Part shown: piece by piece, positions 34,481 through 46,400 of the stretch
Layout: every line of letters starts with the position of its first letter
Numbering within the stretch: the stretch's first letter is position 1
Origin: Dyella jiangningensis
Lineage (GTDB): Bacteria; Pseudomonadota; Gammaproteobacteria; Xanthomonadales; Rhodanobacteraceae
Reading direction: 5' to 3'
Assembly: GCF_003264855.1 (NCBI RefSeq)
Contig: NZ_NFZS01000004.1
Span: 248,001 to 312,000 of the forward strand
Length of the DNA stretch: 64,000 bases
The notes under the pieces: generated by a model
The model's input: the letters and a program-made list of their open reading frames with translations, nothing else
Database searches by the model: none
Told to the model about the DNA's origin: nothing
Made by a program: the position numbers and the translations under genes

Positions 34481-34602
34481 ATAACCGTCAACCTCTGCGT
34501 CAGCTCTTTCCGCTATGGCCTGTCAGCAAGCCCCGGTGGCGCTTCGCGGTCGCGCCACCGAGCTTCCGGCATTGCACCAGAAGCCCTGATACCACCAACC
34601 GC

Positions 34603-35763
34603 TCAGCGCAGGCCGGTTTCGGCGCGGGCGATCACGATGCGCTGGATTTCGCTGGTTCCTTCGTAGATCTCGGTGATCTTGGCATCGCGGAAGTAACGCT
34701 CCAGCGGCATCTCCCTGGAGTAGCCCATGCCACCGTGGATCTGCACGGCCTGATGCGAAATCCACATCGCGGCCTCGGACGCCATGAGCTTGGCCATGGA
34801 AGCCTCGGTGCCGAAGCGGCCGCCGTTCTTCTCCGCTTCGCCCTTGGTCCACGCAGCGCGCAGCGTGAGCAGCATGGCGGCGTCGAGCTTGCACTTCATG
34901 TCGGCGATCTTCGCTTGTGTCATCTGGAAGGTGCCGATGGGCTGGCCGAACGCCTTGCGATCGCGCGACCACTGCACCGAGGCGTCGTAGGCGGCGCGCG
35001 CGATACCCACGGCCTGCGACGCGATGCCGATGCGGCCGGCGTCGAGCAGGCTCATGCCCATCGCGAAGCCCTTGCCTTCCTCGCCCAGCAGGTTTTCCTT
35101 CGGGCACACGTAATCGGTAAATTCGATTTCGCACGTGGCCGAGGCGCGAATGCCCAGCTTCGGTTCGCTCTTGCCGGCATGGAATCCCGGCAGCTGCGTG
35201 TCGATGATGAAGGCGGACACGCCCTTGGCGCCGATGCCCGGCGTGGTAATGGCGAACAGGATGATGTAGCGCGCCACCATGCCCGAGGTAATCCAGCTCT
35301 TCTTGCCGTTGATGACCCAGTCACCGTTGGCGTTCTTCGTGGCGCGGGTATGCATGGCTGACGCGTCGGAACCGGACTGCGGCTCGGTGAGCGCGTAGGC
35401 GCCGATGGCTTCGCCTTGCGCGATGGCACGCACGTATTTCTGCTTCTGGTCTTCCGTGCCGTGCTTGAGGATGCCGGTGCAGAACAGCGAGTTGTTGACC
35501 GACATGATGGTCGCGGTGGCGGCATCGGCCGCGGCGATCTCGATCATCGCCAGCACATAGGCGATCGGATCCATGCCCGCGCCGCCGTATTCGGTCGGCA
35601 CCTCGATGCCCATCAGCCCCAGTTGGCCCATCTCGCGAATGTTCTCGAGCGGGAACTCCCCCTTCTCATCCAACTCGGCCGCCACCGGCACGATGCGCTT
35701 CTGCGCGAAATCGCGGGCAATGGCCTGAATCGACAGCTGGTCTTCGGTAAAACGGAAATCCAT
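34603..35763 (-). CDS. Short-chain acyl-CoA dehydrogenase
   Basis: FAD enzyme introducing a 2,3-double bond in acyl-CoA, 386 residues. Motifs: AYALTEPQSGSDASAM, KSWITSG, the acyl-binding RKAFGQPIGTFQ, QIHGGMGYSREMPLERYFRDAKI and the catalytic base Glu368 in EIYEGTSEIQRIVIAR. The pattern is like butyryl- or isovaleryl/2-methyl-branched-chain dehydrogenases; substrate length is not certain. ATG 35763 has GGAG upstream; the frame continues to 35949 through a genomic repeat and is not part of the protein. Confidence 0.9.
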   Translation of the reverse strand: MDFRFTEDQLSIQAIARDFAQKRIVPVAAELDEKGEFPLENIREMGQLGLMGIEVPTEYGGAGMDPIAYVLAMIEIAAADAATATIMSVNNSLFCTGILKHGTEDQKQKYVRAIAQGEAIGAYALTEPQSGSDASAMHTRATKNANGDWVINGKKSWITSGMVARYIILFAITTPGIGAKGVSAFIIDTQLPGFHAGKSEPKLGIRASATCEIEFTDYVCPKENLLGEEGKGFAMGMSLLDAGRIGIASQAVGIARAAYDASVQWSRDRKAFGQPIGTFQMTQAKIADMKCKLDAAMLLTLRAAWTKGEAEKNGGRFGTEASMAKLMASEAAMWISHQAVQIHGGMGYSREMPLERYFRDAKITEIYEGTSEIQRIVIARAETGLR

Positions 35764-35853
35764 GACGGCTCCAAGGGGAAGGAGGAAGCCGCCTATTTTA
35801 GCCCGCCCGCGCCGATACCCTCTGTGCGGGTGCAGCAAGGCCCCTCTCCCTCC

Positions 35854-35937
35854 TTGTAGGAGCGCACCCGGTGCGCGACCGCAGGACCCCGGCATCGCCG
35901 CTCCGTAGGCTTTTCGCGCACAAGGTGCGCTCCTACG
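35854..35937. repeat. GTAGGAGCGCACC palindromic repeat, complete copy
   Basis: Left arm TTGTAGGAGCGCACCCGGTG(CGCGA), shared centre word CCGTAGGCTTTTCGCGCAC, right arm GGTGCGCTCCTAC. It lies between the divergent acyl-CoA dehydrogenase and regulator-metH genes. Confidence 0.88.
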
Positions 35938-35967
35938 TGACCCCGCCAAACTTGACGCCCCGCGACC

Positions 35968-36002
35968 CTAGGCCTAGCCTATTGCATCTCTGTATCGCGA
36001 TA
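35968..36002. promoter_or_regulatory. Two short palindromes before the ArsR-methyltransferase/metH operon
   Basis: CTAGGCCTAG at 35968-35977 and TATCGCGATA at 35993-36002, both perfect, just ahead of ATG 36014. A TTGACG box at 35952 with TAGCCT 17 bases on is a weak promoter candidate overlapping the first palindrome. ArsR-type regulators bind such AT-flanked dyads, so TATCGCGATA is a likely operator. Confidence 0.55.
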
Positions 36003-36013
36003 TAAGGATAACC

Positions 36014-36940
36014 ATGGATCTGGCCGCCGTCTCCAGCATCCTGCGCCTGCTGGCGGACCCCACCCGGGTGCGCCTGCTTGCCTTGCTCGAGCGGGAAGAG
36101 CTGACCGTGGCCGAGCTGGCGGCGGTGCTGCACCTGGCCCAGCCGCGCGTGTCCACGCATCTTGCGAAGCTCAAGGAAGCGGAACTGGTGCGCGACCGCC
36201 GCGCCGGTGTGTCCGCCTATTACCGCGCCAACGGCGACAGCGACGAACCCCAGCAGGCCTTGCTCAAGTCCCTGCGCGAGAGCATCGACGACGCCCTGCT
36301 GCGCGAAGACGCCGCGCGCCTGCCGGGCGTGCTGGCGCAGCGCGCCCGTGAGGAAGGCTGGGCAGACACGGTGGCCGGCGACATGGAGCGCCATTATTCG
36401 CCGGGTCGCACATGGGAAACGCTCGCCCGTTCGCTGCTGCAATTGCTGGAAACCGGCGACGTGCTCGACATTGCCTCCGGCGACGGCATCACCGCCGAAC
36501 TTCTGGCGCCCCACGCACGATCCATCGTCTGCGTGGACAGCAGCGACCGCGTCGTGGAAGCGGCCGCGCAACGCCTCAAGCCATTCACCAACGTGGAAGT
36601 ACGCCAGGGCGACATGCATGCACTGGACCTGGGCGAGCGACGCTTCGACCTTGTACTGATGTTGCACGCCCTCACCTACGCGGAACACCCGGCGAAAGCG
36701 GTGTCCGAAGCATCGCGGCTGTTGCGCAGCGGTGGCCGGTTGCTTGCCGTCACGCTGGGCAAGCACGATCACCGCGCGGTAGTGGAACCATTCGACCATC
36801 GCAACCTCGGCTTCTCCTCCAGCGAACTGGATGGCTTTGCCATGTCCGCCGGACTGGAAGTCATCAGCTGCAATCGACTGAGCCGCGAGCGCAAGGCGCC
36901 GCACTTCGAAGTGATCAGTCTGCTCGCCCGCAAGCCTTGA
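36014..36940 (+). CDS. ArsR-family regulator fused to SAM-dependent methyltransferase domain (SahR-like)
   Basis: A 308-residue two-domain protein. The N-terminal winged helix (about 1-80: [41 protein letters not shown]) is of the ArsR type. The C-terminal half (about 140-305) is a class I methyltransferase with [16 protein letters not shown] as the SAM motif and [14 protein letters not shown] as a later strand. It sits 11 bases ahead of metH. An ArsR-type regulator called SahR, sensing S-adenosylhomocysteine, controls methionine-cycle genes in several proteobacteria (recalled, not checked). Context suggests the same role here, with the methyltransferase domain possibly acting as the SAM/SAH sensor. 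Confidence 0.82.
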   Translation: MDLAAVSSILRLLADPTRVRLLALLEREELTVAELAAVLHLAQPRVSTHLAKLKEAELVRDRRAGVSAYYRANGDSDEPQQALLKSLRESIDDALLREDAARLPGVLAQRAREEGWADTVAGDMERHYSPGRTWETLARSLLQLLETGDVLDIASGDGITAELLAPHARSIVCVDSSDRVVEAAAQRLKPFTNVEVRQGDMHALDLGERRFDLVLMLHALTYAEHPAKAVSEASRLLRSGGRLLAVTLGKHDHRAVVEPFDHRNLGFSSSELDGFAMSAGLEVISCNRLSRERKAPHFEVISLLARKP

Positions 36941-36951
36941 AGAGAACGCCC

Positions 36952-38031
36952 ATGAGCACGCTACCCTGGCTCCATCCCGAACGTGTCGCTCTGCTGCAGC
37001 GCCTGCTCGGCGAACGCATCCTCATCCTCGACGGCGGCATGGGGACCATGCTGCAGCGTCACGAGCTGGACGAAACCGCTTTCCGCGGCCAGCGCTTCGT
37101 CGACGGCCACGACAGCGCGCACACGCACGACCATCCGGGCAGTTGCGACCTCAAGGGCAACAACGACCTGCTCACGCTCACCAACCCGGACATCATCCGT
37201 GGTGTGCATGAGGCCTATCTCGAAGCCGGCGCCGACCTGGTCGAGACCAATACGTTCAACTCCACCCGCATCAGCCAGGCCGACTACCACCTGGAACACC
37301 TGGCCTACGAGTTGAACCGCGAAGGTGCACGCCTCGCACGTGCGGCTTGCGATGCGTGGGAAGCGAAGACGCCGGACAAGCCGCGCTTTGTGATCGGCGT
37401 GCTTGGTCCCACCAGCCGCACCGCTTCGCTCTCGCCCGACGTGAACGATCCGGGCTTCCGCAATGTCACCTTCGAAGAACTGGTGACCAACTACACCGAG
37501 GCCGCCAGCGGACTCATCGATGGTGGCGCCGACATCGTGATGGTCGAGACCATCTTCGACACGCTCAACGCCAAGGCCGCCCTGTTCGCGCTGAGCGAAC
37601 TGTTCCACCAGCGCGGCACGCGCGTGCCGGTGATGATCTCCGGCACCATCACCGACCGCTCGGGCCGCACGCTGTCGGGCCAGACCGCCGAAGCGTTCTA
37701 CTACTCCGTGCAGCACGCGCGCCCCATCTCGGTGGGTCTCAATTGCGCACTGGGAGCCGCCGACCTGCGCCCGCACGTGCAGACGCTCTCGAACGTCGCG
37801 CAGTGCTTCGTCAGCAGCCATCCGAACGCGGGATTGCCGAATGCCTTCGGCGAATACGACGAGACGCCCGAGCAGATGGCCGCCGTCATCGGCGGCTTCG
37901 CGCGCGACGGCCTGCTCAATCTCGTCGGCGGCTGCTGCGGCACCACGCCGGCCCATATCAAGGCCATCGCCGACGCCGTCCGCGAATGCACCCCGCGCGC
38001 GCTTCCTTCCACCCATGCCAAGGTCGCCTGA
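36952..38031 (+). CDS. metH: Methionine synthase, homocysteine-binding module (MetH N-terminal part)
   Basis: First half of cobalamin-dependent methionine synthase, 359 residues, holding the homocysteine S-methyltransferase barrel. The opening [18 protein letters not shown] is characteristic. The zinc ligands are Cys265 (GLNCALGA) and Cys328-Cys329 (GGCCGTTP), all present, so it should bind and activate homocysteine. The stop codon comes at the end of the module and the rest of the enzyme follows as a separate gene six bases later. The two products presumably assemble. The longer frame from 36412 is inside the regulator gene. Confidence 0.92.
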   Translation: MSTLPWLHPERVALLQRLLGERILILDGGMGTMLQRHELDETAFRGQRFVDGHDSAHTHDHPGSCDLKGNNDLLTLTNPDIIRGVHEAYLEAGADLVETNTFNSTRISQADYHLEHLAYELNREGARLARAACDAWEAKTPDKPRFVIGVLGPTSRTASLSPDVNDPGFRNVTFEELVTNYTEAASGLIDGGADIVMVETIFDTLNAKAALFALSELFHQRGTRVPVMISGTITDRSGRTLSGQTAEAFYYSVQHARPISVGLNCALGAADLRPHVQTLSNVAQCFVSSHPNAGLPNAFGEYDETPEQMAAVIGGFARDGLLNLVGGCCGTTPAHIKAIADAVRECTPRALPSTHAKVA

Positions 38032-38037
38032 GTCCCG

Positions 38038-40722
<2,685 letters not shown>

Positions 40723-40740
40723 CGGCAGCCGTACCTGCTC

Positions 40741-40826
40741 TTTGTAGGAGCGCACCCAGTGCGCGATCGACGTCGCGTCGTCATCGCTTCGTAGGCTTAT
40801 CGCGCACTGGGTGCGCTCCTACAAAA
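40741..40826. repeat. GTAGGAGCGCACC palindromic repeat, best-conserved copy
   Basis: Left arm TTTGTAGGAGCGCACCCAGT, right arm ACTGGGTGCGCTCCTACAAA, 100% inverted over these 20 bases. It sits between convergent metH and the lipid-A-related gene, ending in AAAAA/TTT runs, so it may also work as a bidirectional terminator. Confidence 0.92.
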
Positions 40827-40845
40827 ACGACAGGACAGCCAAGCC

Positions 40846-41187
40846 TCAGACCTCGCTCTCAACCAGCGAACGGCGCTTCACCTCGCGCATGTGCACCACG
40901 AGGTTGTAGATCGATACGAAGGCCGGGAAGAAGTTGGAAAGAATGCCCACCGAGTCGTTCTTGCCGAACACGAAGTACGACAGCAGCAACGCACTGCCGA
41001 TCACCGACAACCACCAGAACGACAAGGGCATCACCACGCGCTTGAGCTTGCGCGTGAAGTACAACTGCACGAACCAGCGGCTGGTGAACATGATCGAGCC
41101 GAGATAACCGACCATCTTCCAGGGCGTGAACTCGAAATTGTGCAGGGCTTGGAGAATGTGGTTGAGTTCGTGCTGCAGGAAGTCCAT
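40846..41187 (-). CDS. Small membrane protein, lipid A biosynthesis N-terminal domain (LABN)
   Basis: A 113-residue protein with three helices. The pattern FEFTPWKMVGYLGSIMFTSRWFVQLYFTRKLKRVVMP is the LABN domain (PF07578), found alone or at the N-terminus of some LpxB-related proteins. Its role is not known with certainty. ATG 41187 is chosen because the domain begins at once; ATG 41220 would add 11 basic residues and is possible. The gene points away from the tRNA. Confidence 0.8.
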   Translation of the reverse strand: MDFLQHELNHILQALHNFEFTPWKMVGYLGSIMFTSRWFVQLYFTRKLKRVVMPLSFWWLSVIGSALLLSYFVFGKNDSVGILSNFFPAFVSIYNLVVHMREVKRRSLVESEV

Positions 41188-41279
41188 GAGCCTGGGCCGG
41201 TATCGTGTTAAACGCGACATTGTACGCGCCCACCTTTCACAGGCCTGCCCAGTCCATGGCAATTTTTGGATCGAAAGCC

Positions 41280-41308
41280 TTGACCCCGCCCCCGGGGCAC
41301 CGTATATT
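41280..41308 (+). promoter_or_regulatory. Sigma-70 promoter of tRNA-Val
   Basis: TTGACC (41280-41285), 17-base spacer, TATATT (41303-41308). The predicted transcription start is a few bases before the mature tRNA 5' end at 41321. GCGCGCTCGGC between is a stringent-control-like GC-rich discriminator. Confidence 0.85.
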
Positions 41309-41320
41309 TGCGCGCTCGGC

Positions 41321-41395
41321 GGGCGATTAGCTCAGCGGTAGAGCACTGCCTTCACACGGCAGGTGTCGCAAGTTCGATCCTTGCATCGCCCACCA
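41321..41395 (+). tRNA. tRNA-Val (anticodon CAC), CCA encoded
   Basis: A 75-base cloverleaf: acceptor stem GGGCGAT / ATCGCCC, D arm GCTC...GAGC, anticodon stem CTGCC / GGCAG with loop TTCACAC, T arm GCAAG-TTCGATC-CTTGC, and 3' ACCA encoded. The anticodon CAC at 41353-41355 reads GUG valine codons. It borders the accessory region on its left. Confidence 0.95.
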
Positions 41396-41425
41396 CCGCA
41401 CAAACCCTTGTTGCAAGGGACTTAG

Positions 41426-41450
41426 AGGCTCCAGCGATGGGGCCTTTTTT
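41426..41450 (+). terminator. Terminator after tRNA-Val
   Basis: Stem AGGCTCC / GGGGCCT (one G·T pair), loop AGCGAT, then a T6 run, 30 bases past the tRNA end. Confidence 0.85.
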
Positions 41451-41559
41451 GTTGCCTGCGCTTAGGAACGCCGGACCGACTGGCGGTTCTTGTTCGTTTG
41501 CCAGTGACTTGCCGCTTCATCGCTTGAAGTGCATTTCAATGCAAAATTCACCGGCGAGT

Positions 41560-41623
41560 AACGGTGTCAGGTTCACTTCCTTTTGTTTACCTTCTTCTTA
41601 GAGGAACTGAACCTGACACCGTT
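41560..41623. repeat. Inverted repeat of the GGTGTCAGGTTCA type (RAYT/REP-like)
   Basis: 21-base arms, AACGGTGTCAGGTTCA(CTTCC) and (GGAAC)TGAACCTGACACCGTT, one mismatch, loop of 22 bases. The word AACGGTGTCAGGTTCA is, from memory, a frequent flanking element of REP-associated tyrosine transposase genes in Xanthomonadales. No transposase gene is present, so this is a solo element. Confidence 0.8.
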
Positions 41624-42029
41624 GCCTGCGATGTGCTCGGCTCGTTGAAACTCGACAACGGTCGGCTGCATTTGAATGCTTCATATCGCGCCCCCCCTTT
41701 TTACGGGCATGCGCACAGCGTAGCCTCGATCGCAGCGAAAAAGGCTTTTCATGCTCAGGTAGGCACGACCTACACCTGATCCATTGTTATTTGAGGTGAC
41801 GGCAACACCAACGGCCTAATGATTTGACTTGCCCCAATAGTCGGTAGTAAGCGGTAACAGGCTTACTGCAACCTAATGTCAACAGCGTGGTGGAGGGGTT
41901 AGTCCGTATACGCGGCCCGGCAACCCGCCCTCACATTCAGTGACGGCTTGATATACGCCTGCAAAGTTGCCCCTTCAAGAGTGCGCTCTGGCGGCATTCT
42001 CCTGCCCAGGCGTACTTCGCCCCATCAAG
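41624..42029. other. Gap between the inverted repeat and the immunity candidate
   Basis: About 400 bases of lower-GC DNA with no credible gene. No second copy of the tRNA 3' end was found here. Confidence 0.5.
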
Positions 42030-42512
42030 CTAGTTAATTTTACCGACAGTCCGGCCTCCGAATTTAACCTCAGAGCTATTTGTTAGCTCAAACTTGACGC
42101 CTTCCCGACAATTAGTATTGTCCTTATCAAATGAAAACGTCACAGAAGCCGCTGGCCTAGAGATCAAGTCTATCTTTACTCCCGATATTTTCGTCTTCTT
42201 AACCCAAATAATACCTCCAACCGAATTAGCGCCTATGTCGCCTGAATTTGCCAAAACGATTGCGAGCGCAGACCACTCAGCCTGAACAGGCTGACTCTCA
42301 GTATCAAATGGCCAAAATACGACCGAACCCTCTGCGGCCGAAATGGACTTGGGGATCGCGAGCCATCCCAGCGAATTGATTGATATGGACGACACCCCTT
42401 CAAATCTAATGTCGCTGGCACAACTTTGCTTTGCATTGTCAGCCATCGCAGGCAAAGCAACAAAAAACAGGATCGCCGCAAGCGCTAATATTCCGTGCCG
42501 AAAAAAAACCAT
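42030..42512 (-). CDS. Secreted protein of unknown family, candidate immunity protein
   Basis: A 160-residue protein with a clear signal peptide (HGILALAAILFFVALPAMAD, about 5-24) and two Cys (30 and 134 region), so it should reach the periplasm. A strong AAGGAG site lies seven bases before the ATG. It is the last gene of a cluster with the Rhs core-toxin gene, 42 bases downstream of it. Toxins of this family are commonly followed by their immunity gene; an exported immunity protein fits a tail that attacks peptidoglycan in the periplasm. Base composition is visibly lower in GC than the chromosome. No homologue recognised; the immunity role is inferred from position and export. Confidence 0.55.
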   Translation of the reverse strand: MVFFRHGILALAAILFFVALPAMADNAKQSCASDIRFEGVSSISINSLGWLAIPKSISAAEGSVVFWPFDTESQPVQAEWSALAIVLANSGDIGANSVGGIIWVKKTKISGVKIDLISRPAASVTFSFDKDNTNCREGVKFELTNSSEVKFGGRTVGKIN

Positions 42513-42554
42513 AAAGACTCCTTAGCATCGATCGTAGACCATCATATGGCCTAC

Positions 42555-43439
42555 TCAATTTTGCCCGCTTTCATGGATATGTCCCTGATGATCCTCTCCA
42601 ACTTTCGGATCATCGAAATGTTCGGGTTTTCCACCAATGGCGTTGGTTTTTTCCATTACGGCCGGACCGAAATTCTCACGCGAATTTGATTGTTGTTCAA
42701 AGGCTTTCTGCAGAGATTGAACGGCCTTAGATTGCCCTTGACCACGAACAGTCTTTCCGTTGACTGTGTCTATATCAACGGCCTTCCCGCCGGCGTGGCG
42801 ACTTGTCGGCGCATGCTGCCCGCCGGTCGTACTGTTGATATTTACAGAGGAAACACCAGAAGCAATCACCGCGGCCTCTACCATCTTTGCCGTTTCAGTA
42901 CTGACGGGTTGAGCGGGAGAGGCCCCTTTGGGATTATCGTTATGGAAAGTAATTGTTGGCCCGTTAGGCCCTGCTGGATGTGCATCGATTGTCGACATCT
43001 TGCAGTCTTTGTCGACGCAAGTCGACTCCCCTGTCGGATCTGTCTTTAACGTTGGGTTGTCGTCAGCATAGGCAAATCTATTGAAGCTATAGAGCTCGCC
43101 ACTTTTAACCTTTTTTGGGTCAACCGAAAGGAAGCGCCCGATGGCTGCATCATAGTAGCGAGCCTGCATGTAAACGAGCGCCGTATCCGCATCGTTAACA
43201 TGCCCAGTATATCCTGGCCCATTTTTTGGGGTCCCCAGAGCCTGCGATCCATAAGGCTTGTAATCAAAGGTCGCCACTACATTGCCGCTCGTATCAGCTT
43301 CAGCCAGCGGCGTACCTTGTGGGTCGGTGTACATATAGGTAACTGTACCGGCGAGAGCTCTTTCGCTAGCACTTATCGCAAGCAAAATCAGCAACGCACG
43401 GCTCAGCCGGTCTCCTACAGCCTTCATCCAGAATTCCAT
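42555..43439 (-). CDS. Rhs core protein with M15-like zinc peptidase tail
   Basis: A 294-residue exported protein. A signal peptide (about 6-30) is followed by YD-type VTYMYTDPQGTPLAEAD, and the Rhs core GYTGHVNDADTALVYMQARY to GRFLSVDP (about 75-108), ending at NPTLKTDPTG (128-137), the usual junction with a variable tail. The tail shows SxHxxGxAxD as SRHAGGKAVD (213-222, His215 and Asp222) and HIH (287-289), the zinc-ligand pattern of M15/VanX-type D,D-peptidases, with ENFGP between them. It would therefore cut peptide cross-links or stem peptides. ATG 43439 with AGGGG upstream; 11 bases after the long Rhs gene. Enzyme activity is inferred from the motif. Confidence 0.8.
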   Translation of the reverse strand: MEFWMKAVGDRLSRALLILLAISASERALAGTVTYMYTDPQGTPLAEADTSGNVVATFDYKPYGSQALGTPKNGPGYTGHVNDADTALVYMQARYYDAAIGRFLSVDPKKVKSGELYSFNRFAYADDNPTLKTDPTGESTCVDKDCKMSTIDAHPAGPNGPTITFHNDNPKGASPAQPVSTETAKMVEAAVIASGVSSVNINSTTGGQHAPTSRHAGGKAVDIDTVNGKTVRGQGQSKAVQSLQKAFEQQSNSRENFGPAVMEKTNAIGGKPEHFDDPKVGEDHQGHIHESGQN

Positions 43440-43450
43440 GTCCCCGCCCC

Positions 43451-46400
43451 TCAATTGATCGGACCAGGTGGATCGGTATTGGTAATGTTCGGCGCATTAG
43501 TAGTCGCCGAGCATCCGGACGCGTTGCATGCTTGCGCGCCCCACTGGATGGACTGCGTCGCACCAGGGATAGGAATGGTCACCGTCGTCACCGACGTGCT
43601 GGTGTAGACGATGGTGTTCCCGTTATCGAGGTTCTTTCGAATGACGTTGTACGACGTCGCCGTAGCTGAACTTGCCCACGTGATGTAGTACTGCTGCCCA
43701 TGCACGTATGAAGGTGCCTGGACCCAGGCTGGCGCAGGCGGTGGCAACAGGACCGTTATCGTTGTGGTTCCACTCCACGGGCCACATCCACTGGCGTTGC
43801 AAGCTTGCACGCGGTACCCATAGCTCGCATTGCCGCGACCGCCAGTCGACCAAGCGGTTGCGCCGTTGGCTTGAACGGTTGCCCAACCACCACCGTTCAC
43901 GCTTTCTTGTAGCGTGTACGACGCGCCGTCAGTGACGGCATTCCAGCTGACCGTGTAGCTGCCGTTCGTGCTGTTGGAAGGGACGCTCGGCGATGGTGCA
44001 CTGGCCGGCGGCAGGAGCACGGCGACAGTCGCCGTGGCGCTGGCCGCACTGCAGCCGCTGGCGTTACAGGCGGTTACGAAATACTGGTAATTTCCACTCG
44101 TTTTGCCGCTCACCGACCAACTCGTAGCGCCAGTACTTTGGGCTACCCCCCATCCGCCCCCGGGATTGAGCTGCCAAAGCTGGTAGTAAGTCGCTGTGGC
44201 ATTACTGCTCCAGCTAATGCCATAGCTGCCCGTGGTGTTGCTACCTGGCGCGCTGATACTCGGTGCGGGGCTCGGTGGGAGCAGGACGGTGGTGCTGCTT
44301 ACGCCGCTCCAGCCGCTGCAGCCGCCGGCGTTGCAGGCCTGGACGCGATAACCATAGGTGCCGTTGCCCCTGCCCGAGGCGCCCCAGCTGGTGGCGGAAT
44401 TGGACTGCACGGTGCTCCAGTTTCCGCCGACTTGTTCCTGCAGGTTGTAATACGTGGCGCCAGTAACGGCGGTCCAGCTCACCGTATAGCTTCCCGTCGT
44501 GCTTCCGCTTGGCGTGCTTAGCGTCGGGGCGCCAGGTGGAATGGTCACGGTGACTGCAGAGCTCGTCGTGTATTGCGTACTGCAACCATTCGTATTGCAG
44601 GCTTTCACCCGGAACGTATAGCTGCCTGTAGTGCTCGCGCTGAAGGACGTGCTGATCGCAGAGCCCGTGTAGATGGCGGCCCACGCTTGTCCATTGATGC
44701 TTTGCTCGAGCGTATAGCTTGTTGCATACGCACTGGCCGCCCAGCTCACCGTGAGCGGGCCATTGCTGGTCGCAGGCACAGAGATCGTCGCTGGCGCCAG
44801 CGGTATGTGCCTGACCGAAACCGTGTTTGAAATGACGAACAAGCTGCAGTCGCTGGATTTGCACGCTTGTACCCGATAGGTGTAGTCGCCGTCGGGCGGA
44901 TTGCTGAGCAAATAGCTCGTGCCAGAGCCACTGTATGCCGGTGCCCAGCCGCCATTGCTTACGTTCTGCTGCAACGTGTAGCTCGTGGCGCCACTCGATC
45001 CAGCCCATGTAACGGAGATGCTCGTCAGGTCTCCCGCGAGCGTCGCGGTAAGCGATGCAGGTTGCGGCGGCGCATTCGGTGAAGCTGGGACAATGTAGGT
45101 GCCGCTGTTGGTGAGTGCGGGGTTGCCGTTGCCTACGGGCGAAATACCGTAGACATAGATATTCTGTCCAACATATTGGCTTCGATTGGCTGCGGTAAGC
45201 GGAATACTGAAGCGGAAGCTCCCTGCCCCCACGCCACAGGCTGACGCGACCGCAGCTTCGCTCGATTGGTTGGCTAGATAGCGACCGAGTGCTACACCCG
45301 TGCCCGCAGGGCCGCCGACATACAGATCCACATTTATCGATGAGGTCAGGCCCGAGGAGCACGCCCACCCAGTGACCGTGGCGTTGTTCGATCCATCAAT
45401 GTTGACACCGTCGATGTTGCCGCGAACCATGGTGTTATATGCCTCATTTCGCGCGATCAGCTTCTTGCCCAAATAGATGTAGGCAGTCGTCTTGGTCGTG
45501 GCAGCATCAAACTGATAGAGGAACTGTCCTGCGTCCGTATAGAAGTAGTACACGGAGCCTTGCCCGCCGGTTGGAGTCCGTACGACTCGTCGACCGGAGG
45601 CGTCGTAGCCGTAAGTGTCATAACCAGGGATGTCCAGCAGCTGGTTCTTCTCGTCAAAATGCAACGTGGCGCCGTTTCTGTTAGAAACATTGCCCTTGTT
45701 GTCGTACTGGAGCGTCACGACCGGGCTCGATCCCTGAGAGATATTCGCTAACCGGTTGGTGGCGTCGTAGTTATAGGTGTAGGTCTGCCCAGCGGTGAGG
45801 CGTGTGCGAAGGTTGTTGATGGGATCGTAGGTGTAGGTCTCCGTGCCCCACATGCCTGGGGCTTGCGCATTGGTTAGACGATTAAGGCCGTCATAGCCGA
45901 AGGATTTGCTGCGCACGCCTCCCGCTAGATCATTGATTGATCCAATGTTTCCGTTTCCGTCGTAGGAGATATCCTCGCTGATGTTGAGCGCACTGCCCTT
46001 CGCGTAAGTGAAATTACTGAGCAGCTGGCGTGCATTCTTCTGTGCCAGATACTCCGCGCCGTTACCGTAAACGAAGTGCTGGATATCGCCATCCGGGAAG
46101 TAACTGACATTGGTGGCGTAGCCGCCCGCCTGCGTCGGACGGCCCAGAGCGTCAGGCGCATAGTCCACCACGGTGCCATCCGGATAGCTAACCGTGCGCG
46201 TGGAACCATAGGCATCATGTGTGTAGCGGATGACGCTGCTGCCATTGCCATTCACAGCCAGCGTTTCGGATTTCAATTGCCCCAACTTGTTGCGATCTGC
46301 AATCCAGGTCGTGATGCCCGAGTCAGCCTGTTGGAGCTGGCCAGTGGCGAAATAGTGGTACGTGGTGCTCTGCGTGCCAGCCGGGGGAAGAATGGTCCAT

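Noticed and set aside
41321-41395. tRNA as attachment site with a second copy of its 3' end
   Set aside because: No duplicate of the tRNA tail was seen between 41.4 and 51.5 kb, and no integrase gene is present.
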